NCBI GenBank assembly: GCA_963664835.2
Contig: CAXXUG010000020.1
Span: 372,001-436,000, forward strand
DNA: 64,000 nucleotides
Direction: 5' to 3'
From: G963664835 sp963664835
Lineage (GTDB): Bacteria > Chloroflexota > UBA6077 > FW602-bin22 > JBCLEL01
Below are positions 47,609-56,741 of the stretch, piece by piece. How positions within the stretch are numbered: position 1 is the first letter of the stretch; each line of letters opens with the position of its first letter. The notes below the pieces were generated by a model. The model had not been told where the DNA came from. It did no database searches and saw only the letters and a program-made list of their open reading frames with translations. Made by a program: the position numbers and the translations under genes.

Positions 47609-48781
47609 TTACCGATAGGTCTCGTGTAAGGTCGCGACTTGAGAGAACAATTTCCTCTCGATCACCCATACAGGTGAAGCTGTTTCGCTCACCATTGGCC
47701 GATCGCCAACCGGAGCAAACTCCAATCGGAAATCGGATGCGCTGGGCCGGCCAAGTGAGCACCATTTATCGAAGATTTGATTCAGCCGGGAATAGAGTTG
47801 CTCGTCCCCGTCAAGAAACACGGATTTGGACTTAAGGTTCAAGGCCACTGTGCCGAGGCGTTTGTCCATTAACCCAAAACCTGGCACCTTGTGAGTCCAG
47901 AATGCTCTACGGTCCTCAAGGCCGACGAAATAGAAAAAGTTTACGATTGGCGAATCAACGGACCATTTCTCGTCGGTGAACCCCTCGAACAGAGGTAGTT
48001 CCTTAGATTGCTCGCTGGGTGCCAAATCGCTGCCGTGTGTAAACGGCCAGAGTCCTTCAGTCGCCAGCAGACCTTGGATGAGCATGAATCCGGACCACCC
48101 TACAACGCGACCTATGAGAACATCGTCATCAACCCATATTCGAGTGAGCGGGTACCACCCGGCATGTTGTAGGGGGATCAACATGTTCCCCGAGGGGCCA
48201 AGCTGAGCGCCCCAAGCCGGCGAGATGTCAGGGCAGCCAACCGTCGCCACGATTCGGTCGAAAGGGGCTTCATCAGGAGCACCCTCCGCGCCGTCGCCGA
48301 CAATTAGTTTCACCTCTCCATATCCGGCGTTTTCCAAGAGTCGCGAAGTCCGAGCGATGACATCTTCCTGTACATCGATCGACACTACGAGCCGCGGGTC
48401 TTTCACCAGCTCGGCCAAAAGGGCAGCGTTGTAGCCGGTACCGGCGCCGATTTCAAGGATCTTCAGGCCGGGTCCGGCATCGATTAGCTCGAGCATCTCT
48501 GCGACGACACCCGGTTCCGAGGACGAACTGGTGGGTCTGTTGTTGGAAACTCGAGTCACCAGAGCACGGTTCTGGTAGATCGTACCAAGTTGCTCTTCGG
48601 TTGGAGTTTCTGGATCAAAGTACCTTGCTTGCAAGGTGCCCGAGGGCTCGAATTCATAAACGGTCTCGATGAACCTGTGCCTCTCCACTCGACCAAATGC
48701 CGCCTCTACTTGCTTCGATCGAATCGTTCCCTGTGTCTTGAGCGTAGCCACCAATCGTTCATTTAGTTGTGCCGCGTTCAT
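47609..48781 (-). CDS. protein-L-isoaspartate O-methyltransferase-like protein with C-terminal extension
   Basis: The 390-residue protein (ATG 48781) has the PCMT fold in residues about 20-230: VEAAFGRVERHRFIETVY, ISNNRPTSSSSEPGVVAEMLELI (SSSQP-like substrate loop), LKILEIGAGTGYNAALLAELV with motif I, and FDRIVATVGCPDISPAWGAQLGPSGNMLIPL. The last 150 residues are an added domain (GWSGFMLIQGLL...) like that of protein-repair or natural-product variants. It may act on isoaspartate or on an unrelated peptide substrate. Longer in-frame start at 48847 is less likely. Confidence 0.85.
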   Translation of the reverse strand: MNAAQLNERLVATLKTQGTIRSKQVEAAFGRVERHRFIETVYEFEPSGTLQARYFDPETPTEEQLGTIYQNRALVTRVSNNRPTSSSSEPGVVAEMLELIDAGPGLKILEIGAGTGYNAALLAELVKDPRLVVSIDVQEDVIARTSRLLENAGYGEVKLIVGDGAEGAPDEAPFDRIVATVGCPDISPAWGAQLGPSGNMLIPLQHAGWYPLTRIWVDDDVLIGRVVGWSGFMLIQGLLATEGLWPFTHGSDLAPSEQSKELPLFEGFTDEKWSVDSPIVNFFYFVGLEDRRAFWTHKVPGFGLMDKRLGTVALNLKSKSVFLDGDEQLYSRLNQIFDKWCSLGRPSASDFRLEFAPVGDRPMVSETASPVWVIERKLFSQVATLHETYR

Positions 48782-48923
48782 ACGGGAGCTCGCTTCGTAT
48801 TGGCGGTATTGAGTAGACGAACTATGATGCTCGAATAGCCCATGCAATTTCTCATATTGTCATCAACGTCCAATCCGCCTTCCGTCTATTGCAGGACGAG
48901 TTCTCATGATTCTTGCGAGAGAT

Positions 48924-49307
48924 TTATAGGTGCGTACCCCGTTGGCCGCGCTTGGTCACCGGCCCATTCCGGTGGTAGGTCTGCCAATTCCCATTGCCAG
49001 CGATCCTTCCTAATTGACTATTCCGCGCCAATGTCAGGCGATAGTCGATCTCAAGATTGGTCCAGAACTGCGCATGGATCCCTAAAGCCTTCTCAAGCAT
49101 GACTGCCGTATCTGGCGTGATAGATTTCTCGCCCTTGATAATCTCGTTTATCGAATGCGCCGGCGTTCCAAGCCTTACCGCGAGCTCCTTTTGCGTCATC
49201 CCGCGGGCTTCAAGCTCTTCCTCGAGTACCTCTCCAGGAGGAATCGGCAGGTCCGAAAGTGTGCGCGCTCTTCCATTCGCCAAAGTGATTGTCAACTCCC
49301 TTACCAT
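48924..49307 (-). CDS. solitary HigA-like XRE antitoxin
   Basis: The 127-residue protein has LSDLPIPPGEVLEEELEARGMTQKELAVRLGTPAHSINEIIKGEKSITPDTAVMLEKALGIHAQFWTNLEIDYRLTLARN, the HigA-type helix-turn-helix with the FWTNLE-x-x-YRL ending. No RelE/HigB toxin gene flanks it (140 empty bases upstream, 142 downstream), so it is an orphan regulator or antitoxin. Confidence 0.85.
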   Translation of the reverse strand: MVRELTITLANGRARTLSDLPIPPGEVLEEELEARGMTQKELAVRLGTPAHSINEIIKGEKSITPDTAVMLEKALGIHAQFWTNLEIDYRLTLARNSQLGRIAGNGNWQTYHRNGPVTKRGQRGTHL

Positions 49308-49375
49308 TTATCATCACATGAGTTTCTGTGTCGCTCTTCCTTGCGATCAGGCGCCTCATGTTGGTCGAAGCGTTG

Positions 49376-50176
49376 TCAACTAGAGTTTTCCCCGCCGGCG
49401 GTGACCGCTAGCAGGGCCGGATGAAAATGCTCGGTGAACTGCTGGACCGCATGGGTCGCCGCCGGCACCTCAACCAGGCCGGCCCCGGGTATCAGCTCCG
49501 CCAGCCGGCGCGCCACCTTTTGCAGGCCCGGATGGCTTCGACCGCCGGTATAGACTCGGACCGGGTAATCGACGCTCAGCTCGGCCACATACTCCGGCGG
49601 ATAGGAGACCGGGTACGGCTCGTGGGCGGCTCGGCCGGCCTCACGTACGATGCCCGGCCATGCCGGACCTGCCCGGAGGTTAGCCAGGGCATCTGGTCCG
49701 ATTATCATTTCCATGAATGTCGCGGCCGTCCTCTCCGGCCCGTTAGCGGCCGCATTGAGAAGAATGTCACGGGCTCGGTCTATCATGGGCGACACGTCCG
49801 GGTCGTCCGGCAACAACAGGAGATATGGCGGCTCGATCATGTGGAGCGATCTGATCCGGCGCGGCGCGATTCGGGCCATCTCCAGTGCGACTAGACCGCC
49901 GTAAGAATGGCCGACGAGGTGGAACGCGGCCGCGCCGGCTCGGTCGGCGGCTCCCAGTACGTCGACCGCGTCGCCGGCTACCGTGTACGGTCGCGGCTCG
50001 GCCGGACTCCGGCCGTATCCGCGCCGGTCGACTACGATCACGCGATGGTGGTGCCGGAGCTCGTCGATCTGGCCGGCCCAGGTGGCCGGCCCATTGGAGA
50101 AGCTCCCGTGGATAAGCAGTAGTGGCGATCCGACGCCTACTTCTTGATAGAAAATCGGCTCGACTGTTTGCGACAC
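49376..50176 (-). CDS. alpha/beta-fold hydrolase
   Basis: The 266-residue protein shows LLLIHGSFSNGPATWAGQIDELRHHHRVIVVDRRGYGRSP, the nucleophile elbow GHSYGGLVALEMARIAP, VYTGGRSHPGLQ as acid region and THAVQQFTEHFHPALLAV with the catalytic His. It is a cytosolic hydrolase or dehalogenase-like enzyme of unknown substrate. Confidence 0.88.
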   Translation of the reverse strand: MSQTVEPIFYQEVGVGSPLLLIHGSFSNGPATWAGQIDELRHHHRVIVVDRRGYGRSPAEPRPYTVAGDAVDVLGAADRAGAAAFHLVGHSYGGLVALEMARIAPRRIRSLHMIEPPYLLLLPDDPDVSPMIDRARDILLNAAANGPERTAATFMEMIIGPDALANLRAGPAWPGIVREAGRAAHEPYPVSYPPEYVAELSVDYPVRVYTGGRSHPGLQKVARRLAELIPGAGLVEVPAATHAVQQFTEHFHPALLAVTAGGENSS

Positions 50177-50283
50177 TTTCTGGATTATCTCCTTCGAATC
50201 GGCGAACTTCGAACGTGCCCTCCGAGGACCGCCAGGCGCGGCATATTCGGGACAAAATTCTTGAACCGTAATATTCTAGACCG

Positions 50284-51303
50284 GTGAAGATGATCGATGC
50301 CTCCTTGTCCGTTGCCGATTCGGCCGGCAAATTGACCGGCCGAGATGATCCCCTGAACGTCTTGCGCTCGACCGCGGCAGTGGTGCGCGCAGCGCAGGAC
50401 GTCAGCATAGATATGGACGCGGTCTCAGCCACCGCCGGCCGTCTGGCCCGATCAGGCGCGGCGCCGCCGGCCTGGAACACCCACTACCACTACGCCGGCG
50501 ACGAGCGGTCGGTCGCCTCGTTCGTGTTGGTACTCGACACGCTGAACTACTGCTTCTGGCCGGAGCCGCGCTGGGAATTCGACTACGAGGGCGAGAGGCT
50601 GAACGGATACTGGGCCCTCGCGTCCTCGCTCAAGACGGCAGTCCTCGCCGGCCGGGCCATCCTGAACGCCGGCTACCTGGCCGAGCTCGCGTCCGACGAC
50701 CTGGCCGAGATACTCGCCGGCCGGCACCGACTTGCACTGATGGACCAACGCGCGGCCGGATTACGGGAGCTTGGCCGGCTGGCGCTCGACCGCTACGACG
50801 GCGATCTGGCCGCTATCGTGGAATCGGCCGGCGGCGATGCGATCCGACTGGTCGAGGAGGTCAGGGATTGCCTGCCTTCGTACCGGGACTGCGCGGTGTA
50901 CGGTGGCGCCCCAGTATGGCTCCTGAAGCGGGCCCAGATTCTGGCCGCCGACCTCTACGGCGCGCTTGCCGGCACCGGCCTCGGCAACCTAGCGCGAATC
51001 GACTCGCTCACCACGTTCGCCGACTACAAGATCCCGCAAATATTGCGTCATTTCGGGATCATGCGTTATTCGCAGGATCTGGCTCGCATGGTTGATGGCC
51101 GGGTACCGTTGCCGGCCGGCAGCCCCCAGGAGGTGGAGATACGGGCCGCCACCATTTGGTCCGTCGAGCTGCTGCGCGCCGAACTGCTCGCACTGGGCGT
51201 CGAACGCAGCGCTGTCCAGCTGGACTGGCTGTTATGGGAGGAGAGCCAGACGATCAACCACCAGGCTCCTCCATATCACCGCACGTTGACGGTGTTCTAT
51301 TGA
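50284..51303 (+). CDS. queuosine 5'-phosphate N-glycosylase/hydrolase (DUF2419, Qng1-like)
   Basis: The 339-residue protein is a full-length DUF2419 member: WNTHYHYAGDERSVASFVLVLDTLNYCFWPEPRWEF, GYWALASSLKTAV, ADYKIPQILRHFGIMRYS and WLLWEESQ match the helical queuosine-salvage fold (N-CFW and ADY-x-x-P-Q signature). Family enzymes release queuine base from queuosine 5'-phosphate. It starts at GTG 50284 (ATG two codons later) and its stop overlaps the tgt start in TTGA, linking release of queuine to its insertion into tRNA. Confidence 0.92.
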   Translation: MKMIDASLSVADSAGKLTGRDDPLNVLRSTAAVVRAAQDVSIDMDAVSATAGRLARSGAAPPAWNTHYHYAGDERSVASFVLVLDTLNYCFWPEPRWEFDYEGERLNGYWALASSLKTAVLAGRAILNAGYLAELASDDLAEILAGRHRLALMDQRAAGLRELGRLALDRYDGDLAAIVESAGGDAIRLVEEVRDCLPSYRDCAVYGGAPVWLLKRAQILAADLYGALAGTGLGNLARIDSLTTFADYKIPQILRHFGIMRYSQDLARMVDGRVPLPAGSPQEVEIRAATIWSVELLRAELLALGVERSAVQLDWLLWEESQTINHQAPPYHRTLTVFY

Positions 51304-52523
51304 GCTCCGCGTCTGACAAGTCAGGCTACGGATTCGAGATAGTCGCCACCGCTCCGGATTCCGCGGCACGAGTCGGCAGGTTGGCCACGCCCCACGGGGT
51401 AGTCGACACGCCGGCCTTTATCCCGGTCGGTACCGCCGGATCCGTGAAGTCGCTCACGCCGGACGAAGTCCGCGCGTTGGGCGCCCAGATCACCCTGGCG
51501 AACACCTACCATCTCTGGCTACGTCCCGGCCACGAGGTGGTCCGCGCGTTGGGCGGTTTGCACCGATTCACCGGCTGGACCGGGCCCAGTCTGACCGATA
51601 GCGGAGGTTTCCAGGTATTCAGCCTCGGCTTCGGCCTGGAGCACGGCGTGGGCAAAATCGCGAGCATGTTCCCTGGGCAGGACGGCGGACCGCAGCCCCG
51701 GCCGGGCAAAGCGCTTTGCGTCATCGATGATGACGGTGTCTGGTTTAGCTCGCACATCGACGGCCGGCGGCTGCGGCTCGATCCGGCCACCTCGATCGCG
51801 ATTCAGCAGGCGTTGGGCGCCGACATAATCCTGGCGTTCGACGAGTGCACCTCGCCCCTCTCGTCGTTCGAATACACCAAGACGGCCCTGCATCGGACTC
51901 ATCGCTGGGCCGAGGCATGCCTCCGGGCGAACGAGGGCGGCGGCCAATGGCTGTTCGGCATAGTCCAGGGCGGAGAGTATCGCGGCCTGCGCGAGGAGAG
52001 CGCCCGATTCATCGACCAGCTACCGTTCGACGGCTACGCGGTCGGCGGCTCGCTCGGCAGGTCCAAGGACGACATGTTGCGCGTCCTGGACTGTACGGTC
52101 CCACTGTTGCGAGAGACCCGGCCACGCCACCTCTTGGGCATCGGCCACCCTGAGGACCTGTTTGCCGCAGTAGAACGAGGTCTCGACCTCTTCGACTGCG
52201 TGACCCCCACAAGGTTGGCCCGCCACGGAACCGTTTACACGGCCGATGGGAAGCTCAACTTACGAGTACAGCGGCTCCGGTTGGAGGACCGGCCGATCGA
52301 AGACGACTGCGACTGCTACACGTGTCTCCGATTCACCAGGTCCTATCTGCGCCACCTGTTTATCAGCAGGGAGCTGCTTGGCATGCGTCTCGCCTCGATT
52401 CACAACCTGCGGTTTATCATGCGGTTGATGAAGCGGATCAGGGACGCACTTGCCGGCGGAGACCTGCACGCGTTGCGCGATGAGTTTCTCGGCCGCTATC
52501 GGGTTCCCGCTCCAGGCGGTTAG
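51300..52523 (+). CDS. tgt: tRNA-guanine(34) transglycosylase
   Basis: The 407-residue enzyme exchanges G34 in tRNA for a 7-deazaguanine base. It has DSGGFQVFSLG (D100), DEC (181-183), IVQGGEYRGLREE, the nucleophile aspartate in FDCVTPTR (D299) and zinc ligands C337, C339, C342 and H368. A roughly 30-residue insertion follows DSGGFQVFSLG. The loop after GG (YAVGGSLGRSK) is shorter than in the well-studied preQ1-type enzyme (GGLAVGE) and lacks its valine, which may enlarge the pocket for queuine. The start is TTG, overlapping the queuosine salvage gene. Confidence 0.93.
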   Translation: MSSASDKSGYGFEIVATAPDSAARVGRLATPHGVVDTPAFIPVGTAGSVKSLTPDEVRALGAQITLANTYHLWLRPGHEVVRALGGLHRFTGWTGPSLTDSGGFQVFSLGFGLEHGVGKIASMFPGQDGGPQPRPGKALCVIDDDGVWFSSHIDGRRLRLDPATSIAIQQALGADIILAFDECTSPLSSFEYTKTALHRTHRWAEACLRANEGGGQWLFGIVQGGEYRGLREESARFIDQLPFDGYAVGGSLGRSKDDMLRVLDCTVPLLRETRPRHLLGIGHPEDLFAAVERGLDLFDCVTPTRLARHGTVYTADGKLNLRVQRLRLEDRPIEDDCDCYTCLRFTRSYLRHLFISRELLGMRLASIHNLRFIMRLMKRIRDALAGGDLHALRDEFLGRYRVPAPGG

Positions 52524-52590
52524 GGTTTTGGTCGATCGACGCAGAAGAGGAACCAAGGGCCCCCGGCGGCCCCTGCCCAGCGTTGCCTCG

Positions 52591-53004
52591 GTGGAAGAAC
52601 CTTGCTTGGAGCAGGCGCCGCCCGAGTTGCGCGCCGGCATAGAGGAGTTCAACGCCGGCCTGTACTTCGAGTGCCACGAAACGCTCGAGGAGCTGTGGAT
52701 GGCGCGCTCCGGCCCGGAGCGGTGGCTATACCAGGGCATATTGCAGGTCGGCGTGTCGCTCCACCACCTTCGCCGGGGCAACTGGGTAGGCGCGGTAAAC
52801 CTGATGGAGCGGGGGCTCCATCTACTCTCGGCCTATCCGGCGAGATGCCAGGGGGTCCAGGTGGACGCACTCCGCCGGAGCTCTGAGCGGGTCTTGCGAT
52901 ACCTGACATCGGAAGGCCGGCCGGGAGTCGAGCAGTTCGATTGGGACCTTGCGCCAAAGATCGAGATAGTCGAATATCCCATCCAGACGAAGGGGGAACA
53001 ATGA
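52591..53004 (+). CDS. DUF309 family protein
   Basis: The frame holds the DUF309 core IEEFNAGLYFECHETLEELWMARSGPERWLYQGILQVGVSLHHLRRGNWVGAVNLMERGLHLL, an all-helical metal-like site with His and Glu (FECHETLEELW). The start is uncertain: GTG 52591 gives the family's usual length (137 residues); TTG 52528 or an ATG at 52480 inside tgt are alternatives. The stop overlaps the next start in ATGA. The function is unknown. Confidence 0.85.
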   Translation: MEEPCLEQAPPELRAGIEEFNAGLYFECHETLEELWMARSGPERWLYQGILQVGVSLHHLRRGNWVGAVNLMERGLHLLSAYPARCQGVQVDALRRSSERVLRYLTSEGRPGVEQFDWDLAPKIEIVEYPIQTKGEQ

Positions 53005-54086
53005 GCAGCAAAGTGACGGTGCTCGGCGGGGGCAACACAGCCTTTGCCCTGGCCGCGGATTTAACCCTGGCCGGCCATGTCGTGAGGTTGGCCGAGCTGC
53101 CGGCGATGAGCGAAACGATAGAGCCGGTCCGAGAATCGCGGACCATAGCCCTGAACGGCGTCGGACACACCGGCGAGGCCCGGCTGGCGGATGTGACGAC
53201 CGACATCGCCACGGCAGTCGATGGCGCCGACGTGGTCCTGCTCTCGGTGCCGGCCTATGCCCACCGGCCGTTCGCCGAGGCCTGCTCGCCGCACCTGAAA
53301 GCCGGCCAGGTCCTGGTGCTTGTGCCGGGCACGCTCGGCACCCTCGAGTTCGCCCAGGTCTTCGAGGAAAAGGGCAATCGCGAGGAGGTGGTCCTCGCCG
53401 AGGTCGACACCTCTCCCTACGTCTGCCGGAAGATCGCGCCGGACACCGCCCACATCTGGGGCGTGGTGCCCAGGCTGGGAGTCGGCGTCCGGCCGGCCAG
53501 CTTGACCGCGCAGGTCCACGAGTTGCTGTCGCCTTTGTTCCCCGGCATCACCGCCTATCGCAGCGTTCTCGAGTGCGGTTTCAGCAGCATGAACCCGATC
53601 ATGCACCCGGCCGGCATCCTGATGAACGCCGGTCGGATCGAGTACTCGAAGGGCGACTTCTACTTCTACAAGGAGGGCGTCACGCCCGGTGTCGCCAGGG
53701 TCATTCTTCAGGTGGACCGGGAGCGCCTGGCGGTTGGCGACGCGCTCGGCCTGGACATACTGCCGGTCGCGGAAGCCTTTCATAGCGCCGGCTTCGGGCC
53801 GGCCGGCGGCCTGGAAACGACGATCACCGGCAGCGAGATGTTGACCCAGCTTCCCGCCCCCGGATCCCTGGATACGCGCTGGCTGCTGGAGGACGCGCCA
53901 TACGGCATCGTAAGCTGGGCCTCGATCGCCGAGGAGTTGGGTGTCCCGACGCCAACTACCCGGGCGGTCATTTCCCTGTGTTCCGCGCTCACAGGCCAAG
54001 ATGCCTGGGCGACAGGTCGCCGGGCGGAGCACCTGGGACTGAAGGGACTCAACGCCGGCGAGATGGTTGCCTGGGCCGCCGGCTAG
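53001..54086 (+). CDS. NAD/NADP octopine/opine dehydrogenase family protein
   Basis: The 361-residue protein (ATG 53001 with GAAGGGGG upstream) has the N-terminal Rossmann motif VTVLGGGNTAFALAADLTLAGHVVRLAE and the family's C-terminal all-helical domain with LECGFSSMNPIMHPAGILMNAGRIEYSKGDFYFYKEG, containing the catalytic-like N-x-x-x-H pair. Opine dehydrogenases reductively couple amino acids to keto acids; the substrate here is unknown. Overlaps the DUF309 stop. Confidence 0.9.
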   Translation: MSSKVTVLGGGNTAFALAADLTLAGHVVRLAELPAMSETIEPVRESRTIALNGVGHTGEARLADVTTDIATAVDGADVVLLSVPAYAHRPFAEACSPHLKAGQVLVLVPGTLGTLEFAQVFEEKGNREEVVLAEVDTSPYVCRKIAPDTAHIWGVVPRLGVGVRPASLTAQVHELLSPLFPGITAYRSVLECGFSSMNPIMHPAGILMNAGRIEYSKGDFYFYKEGVTPGVARVILQVDRERLAVGDALGLDILPVAEAFHSAGFGPAGGLETTITGSEMLTQLPAPGSLDTRWLLEDAPYGIVSWASIAEELGVPTPTTRAVISLCSALTGQDAWATGRRAEHLGLKGLNAGEMVAWAAG

Positions 54087-54200
54087 AGTCACAGTAACAC
54101 TTGTCCGGCCGAGTGGCTGGTCCAGGACCTACAAGTGTGGAGATGGAGAGTTCGGCGGTAGCTTTGACATGAAGATACGCGGACCGTTCGGAGGGTAAGG

Positions 54201-55571
54201 TTGATCGATCAACAGACTGCCAACCAGTTGGATGAGTACATCGAGCAGAACCTTGAACGGTATCTCGATGAACTGAGTGCCTTTTGTGCCCAGCCGAGCG
54301 TTTCGGCCCAGAACCTCGGGATTCAAGAGACGGCCGAGTTCGTCAAGCAGATGCTCGACGCCCGTGGGTTCGAAAGCCGGATCATCCCCCTGGCCGGCGG
54401 GCATCCGGTCGTCTTCGCCGAGACCGCCGGCGCCACCGACAGCACGATCATCTTCTACAACCACTATGACGTTCAGCCGCCGGAGCCTCTCGACCTCTGG
54501 GATACGCCTCCGTTCGAGCCTAGCATCAGGGACGGCAAGATGTACGCCCGGGGCGTGTCGGACGACAAGGGCCATATCGTCTCTCGGTTGGCCGCCGTAG
54601 ATGCTGTCAAGCAGGTGACCGGCCGCGATCCGGCCCGCATCAAGTTCCTGGTGGAGGGGGAAGAGGAGATCGGCAGCCCGAGAATGGAGCCGTTCGTTGA
54701 AGCGAATCGGGACCTGCTGGCCGCCGACGCCTGCGTCTGGGAGTCCGGCGGCGTCGATCCGGACGGTCGCCCTCAGTTCTTTCTCGGAATGCGGGGAATC
54801 TGCTATCTGCAACTGCGCGTCCGGACCGCCTCAAGGGACGCCCACTCCGGAACCGGGGGCTCGATCTTTCCGAATGCGGCATGGCGGATGGCCTGGGCGC
54901 TGGCCTCGCTGAAGGGGCCGGATGAGAGAATCAGGATTCCTGGCTTCTACGATGATGTTGTCCCGCCAACGGAACGAGACTTGGAGATGTTGGACGCCCA
55001 GCCCTCCTACGAAGACTCCTACCGGGAGGACTACGGGCTGGCGGGATTCGTAAACGACTTGACCGGCCTCGACTTCAAGGAAGCGGCGGTTTTTCATCCC
55101 ACCTGCACCATCGCCGGCGTAACCACCGGCTACGAGGGGGAGGGGGCAAAGACCGTCCTGCCGGCCGCCGCCTCGGCCAAGGTCGATTTCCGGCTGGTGC
55201 CACTGCAGGACCCGCTCGATATCGCCGACAAGGTGCGCCGGCACCTCGACGCCGAGGGCTTCGGCGACGTCGAGGTCGAGTGCCTGGCCCACGAGCATCC
55301 GGCCCGCGTGGACCCGGACGATCCGTTCGTTCAATCGGCCCTTGATGCCGCCCGCCGGGTCTATGAGGCCGAGCCCGTGGTCGAGCCCATAGTCGGCGGC
55401 TCCGGCCCGATGTACCCGTTCGCGGAGTTTCTGAAGGTCCCAATCATCACTCCCGGCGTCGGATATTTTGGCTCCCAGGCGCACGCGCCGAACGAGAACA
55501 TGCTCATCTCCGAGTTCGTACGGGGAACCAAGCTGATGGCCAGGATTCTCGCCGCGTTTCCCAACAGCTAG
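54201..55571 (+). CDS. M20 family metallopeptidase (dipeptidase-like)
   Basis: The 456-residue protein has the binuclear zinc motifs NHYDVQPPEP (H88, D90), GVSDDKG (D121), VEGEEEIGS (catalytic E154 and ligand E155), a dimerisation insert with ASRDAHSGTGG, and the final ligand His in SQAHAPNENMLI. This is the CNDP/DapE-like dipeptidase branch. The TTG start is preceded by GGAGGG. Cytosolic; substrate probably a peptide or acylated amino acid. Confidence 0.93.
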   Translation: MIDQQTANQLDEYIEQNLERYLDELSAFCAQPSVSAQNLGIQETAEFVKQMLDARGFESRIIPLAGGHPVVFAETAGATDSTIIFYNHYDVQPPEPLDLWDTPPFEPSIRDGKMYARGVSDDKGHIVSRLAAVDAVKQVTGRDPARIKFLVEGEEEIGSPRMEPFVEANRDLLAADACVWESGGVDPDGRPQFFLGMRGICYLQLRVRTASRDAHSGTGGSIFPNAAWRMAWALASLKGPDERIRIPGFYDDVVPPTERDLEMLDAQPSYEDSYREDYGLAGFVNDLTGLDFKEAAVFHPTCTIAGVTTGYEGEGAKTVLPAAASAKVDFRLVPLQDPLDIADKVRRHLDAEGFGDVEVECLAHEHPARVDPDDPFVQSALDAARRVYEAEPVVEPIVGGSGPMYPFAEFLKVPIITPGVGYFGSQAHAPNENMLISEFVRGTKLMARILAAFPNS

Positions 55572-55601
55572 CAACCCTGGCCTTCACCAATTGAGATCCT
55601 C

Positions 55602-56564
55602 GTGAGCGTGGTGCAGGCAAACCGCCGGGGCATGCTCTGGGCCGGCGTCTCCGCCCTCTCCTACGCCACGATGAACGTGTTTCTGAAATCCGTAGTGCTC
55701 GACGTCGACCCCTTTTTCGCCGCATTCATGCGCACGTTGCCGGTCACCTTCTACTGCTGGTTCATGGTGATCCGGCCATTCGATCTACACGGCCGGAGCG
55801 TCGGCGAACTGGTCCCGCCACGCCAGTTCTGGCTGGTGCTGGTTGGGATCGGCGTCATCTATAACGTGACCGGCAACGCCGCCTTTCAGGTCTCGCTTAC
55901 CCTCAGCGGGCTGGTGTTGACCGTTCCCATCTCCCACAGCACGATGCTCTGGAGCGCCGCGTTCGCCGGTCTGCTGATCCTGCGTGAGCCGATCACCAGG
56001 GCGGTCGCGGTTGGCGTTACACTGCTCATCGCCTCCCTCGTATTTCTGGCCGCCGGCGCGACGAACAGCCTCCCGGAGATCTCACCGATTCTTGTCGCTG
56101 TCGCGGTAGTGACGGCGATGAGCGCGGGCGCTTCCTACGGAGTGGGCACCGCGATCTACCGCCGCTGGGTGGTCAATCGGCTGACGACCGAGCAGGCGCT
56201 GTCGATCATCACCCTGACCGGCATGATTTCGACTGGCGTCATCGCTTTTCTCCGCGTTGGCTTGGAAGGCGCGCTGGCGACGCCACCAGTTACCGTTTTG
56301 GCGATGCTTGCCGCCGGCGTCGCCAACGCGGTCGCGTTGACCACGATCAGCAGAGCCCTGCAGTACATCTCCGTCGCGAAGGCCAACGGGATCAACGCCA
56401 CCCAGATCGCTCTGTCCGCACTGGCCGGGATTCTGATATTTGCGGAGCCGATTACTCTGCTTGTCCTCGTGGGACTGGGCCTGACCATCGCCGGCCTCCT
56501 GTCGATCGGCAGGCAGCAGGAGAGACCGAAGACGACCGTTCAAGAACGCCGGGGCTCGTCCTAG
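55602..56564 (+). CDS. EamA/DMT superfamily transporter
   Basis: The 320-residue protein has ten predicted membrane segments in two EamA repeats, from MLWAGVSALSYATMNVFLK to VLVGLGLTIAGLLSIG, including ALQYISVAKANGINATQIALSALAGILIFAEPITLL, the signature end of the second repeat. These carriers export amino acids, nucleotides or other metabolites. GTG start, 30 bases after the M20 peptidase, so the two are likely cotranscribed. Confidence 0.9.
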   Translation: MSVVQANRRGMLWAGVSALSYATMNVFLKSVVLDVDPFFAAFMRTLPVTFYCWFMVIRPFDLHGRSVGELVPPRQFWLVLVGIGVIYNVTGNAAFQVSLTLSGLVLTVPISHSTMLWSAAFAGLLILREPITRAVAVGVTLLIASLVFLAAGATNSLPEISPILVAVAVVTAMSAGASYGVGTAIYRRWVVNRLTTEQALSIITLTGMISTGVIAFLRVGLEGALATPPVTVLAMLAAGVANAVALTTISRALQYISVAKANGINATQIALSALAGILIFAEPITLLVLVGLGLTIAGLLSIGRQQERPKTTVQERRGSS

Positions 56565-56741
56565 CCGGAGGGGAGAACGTAGTGCCGGGACTCGCCCCCA
56601 GCGGCGGGGCTCTCAGGGGGCACGAAGCACACGCTACCGGGCTAGTATTCCTACGCATTTCGAAAGCCGGCCTATAATACTCGACTAGTTGCTGATATCA
56701 GCAGAACGCCGACCGTTGACATAAACAATGGGATCGCCATC

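Noticed and set aside
53061..54092. 343-residue open frame on the minus strand
   Set aside because: It is antisense to the well-supported opine dehydrogenase gene and has no family signature; long antisense frames are common at this GC content.
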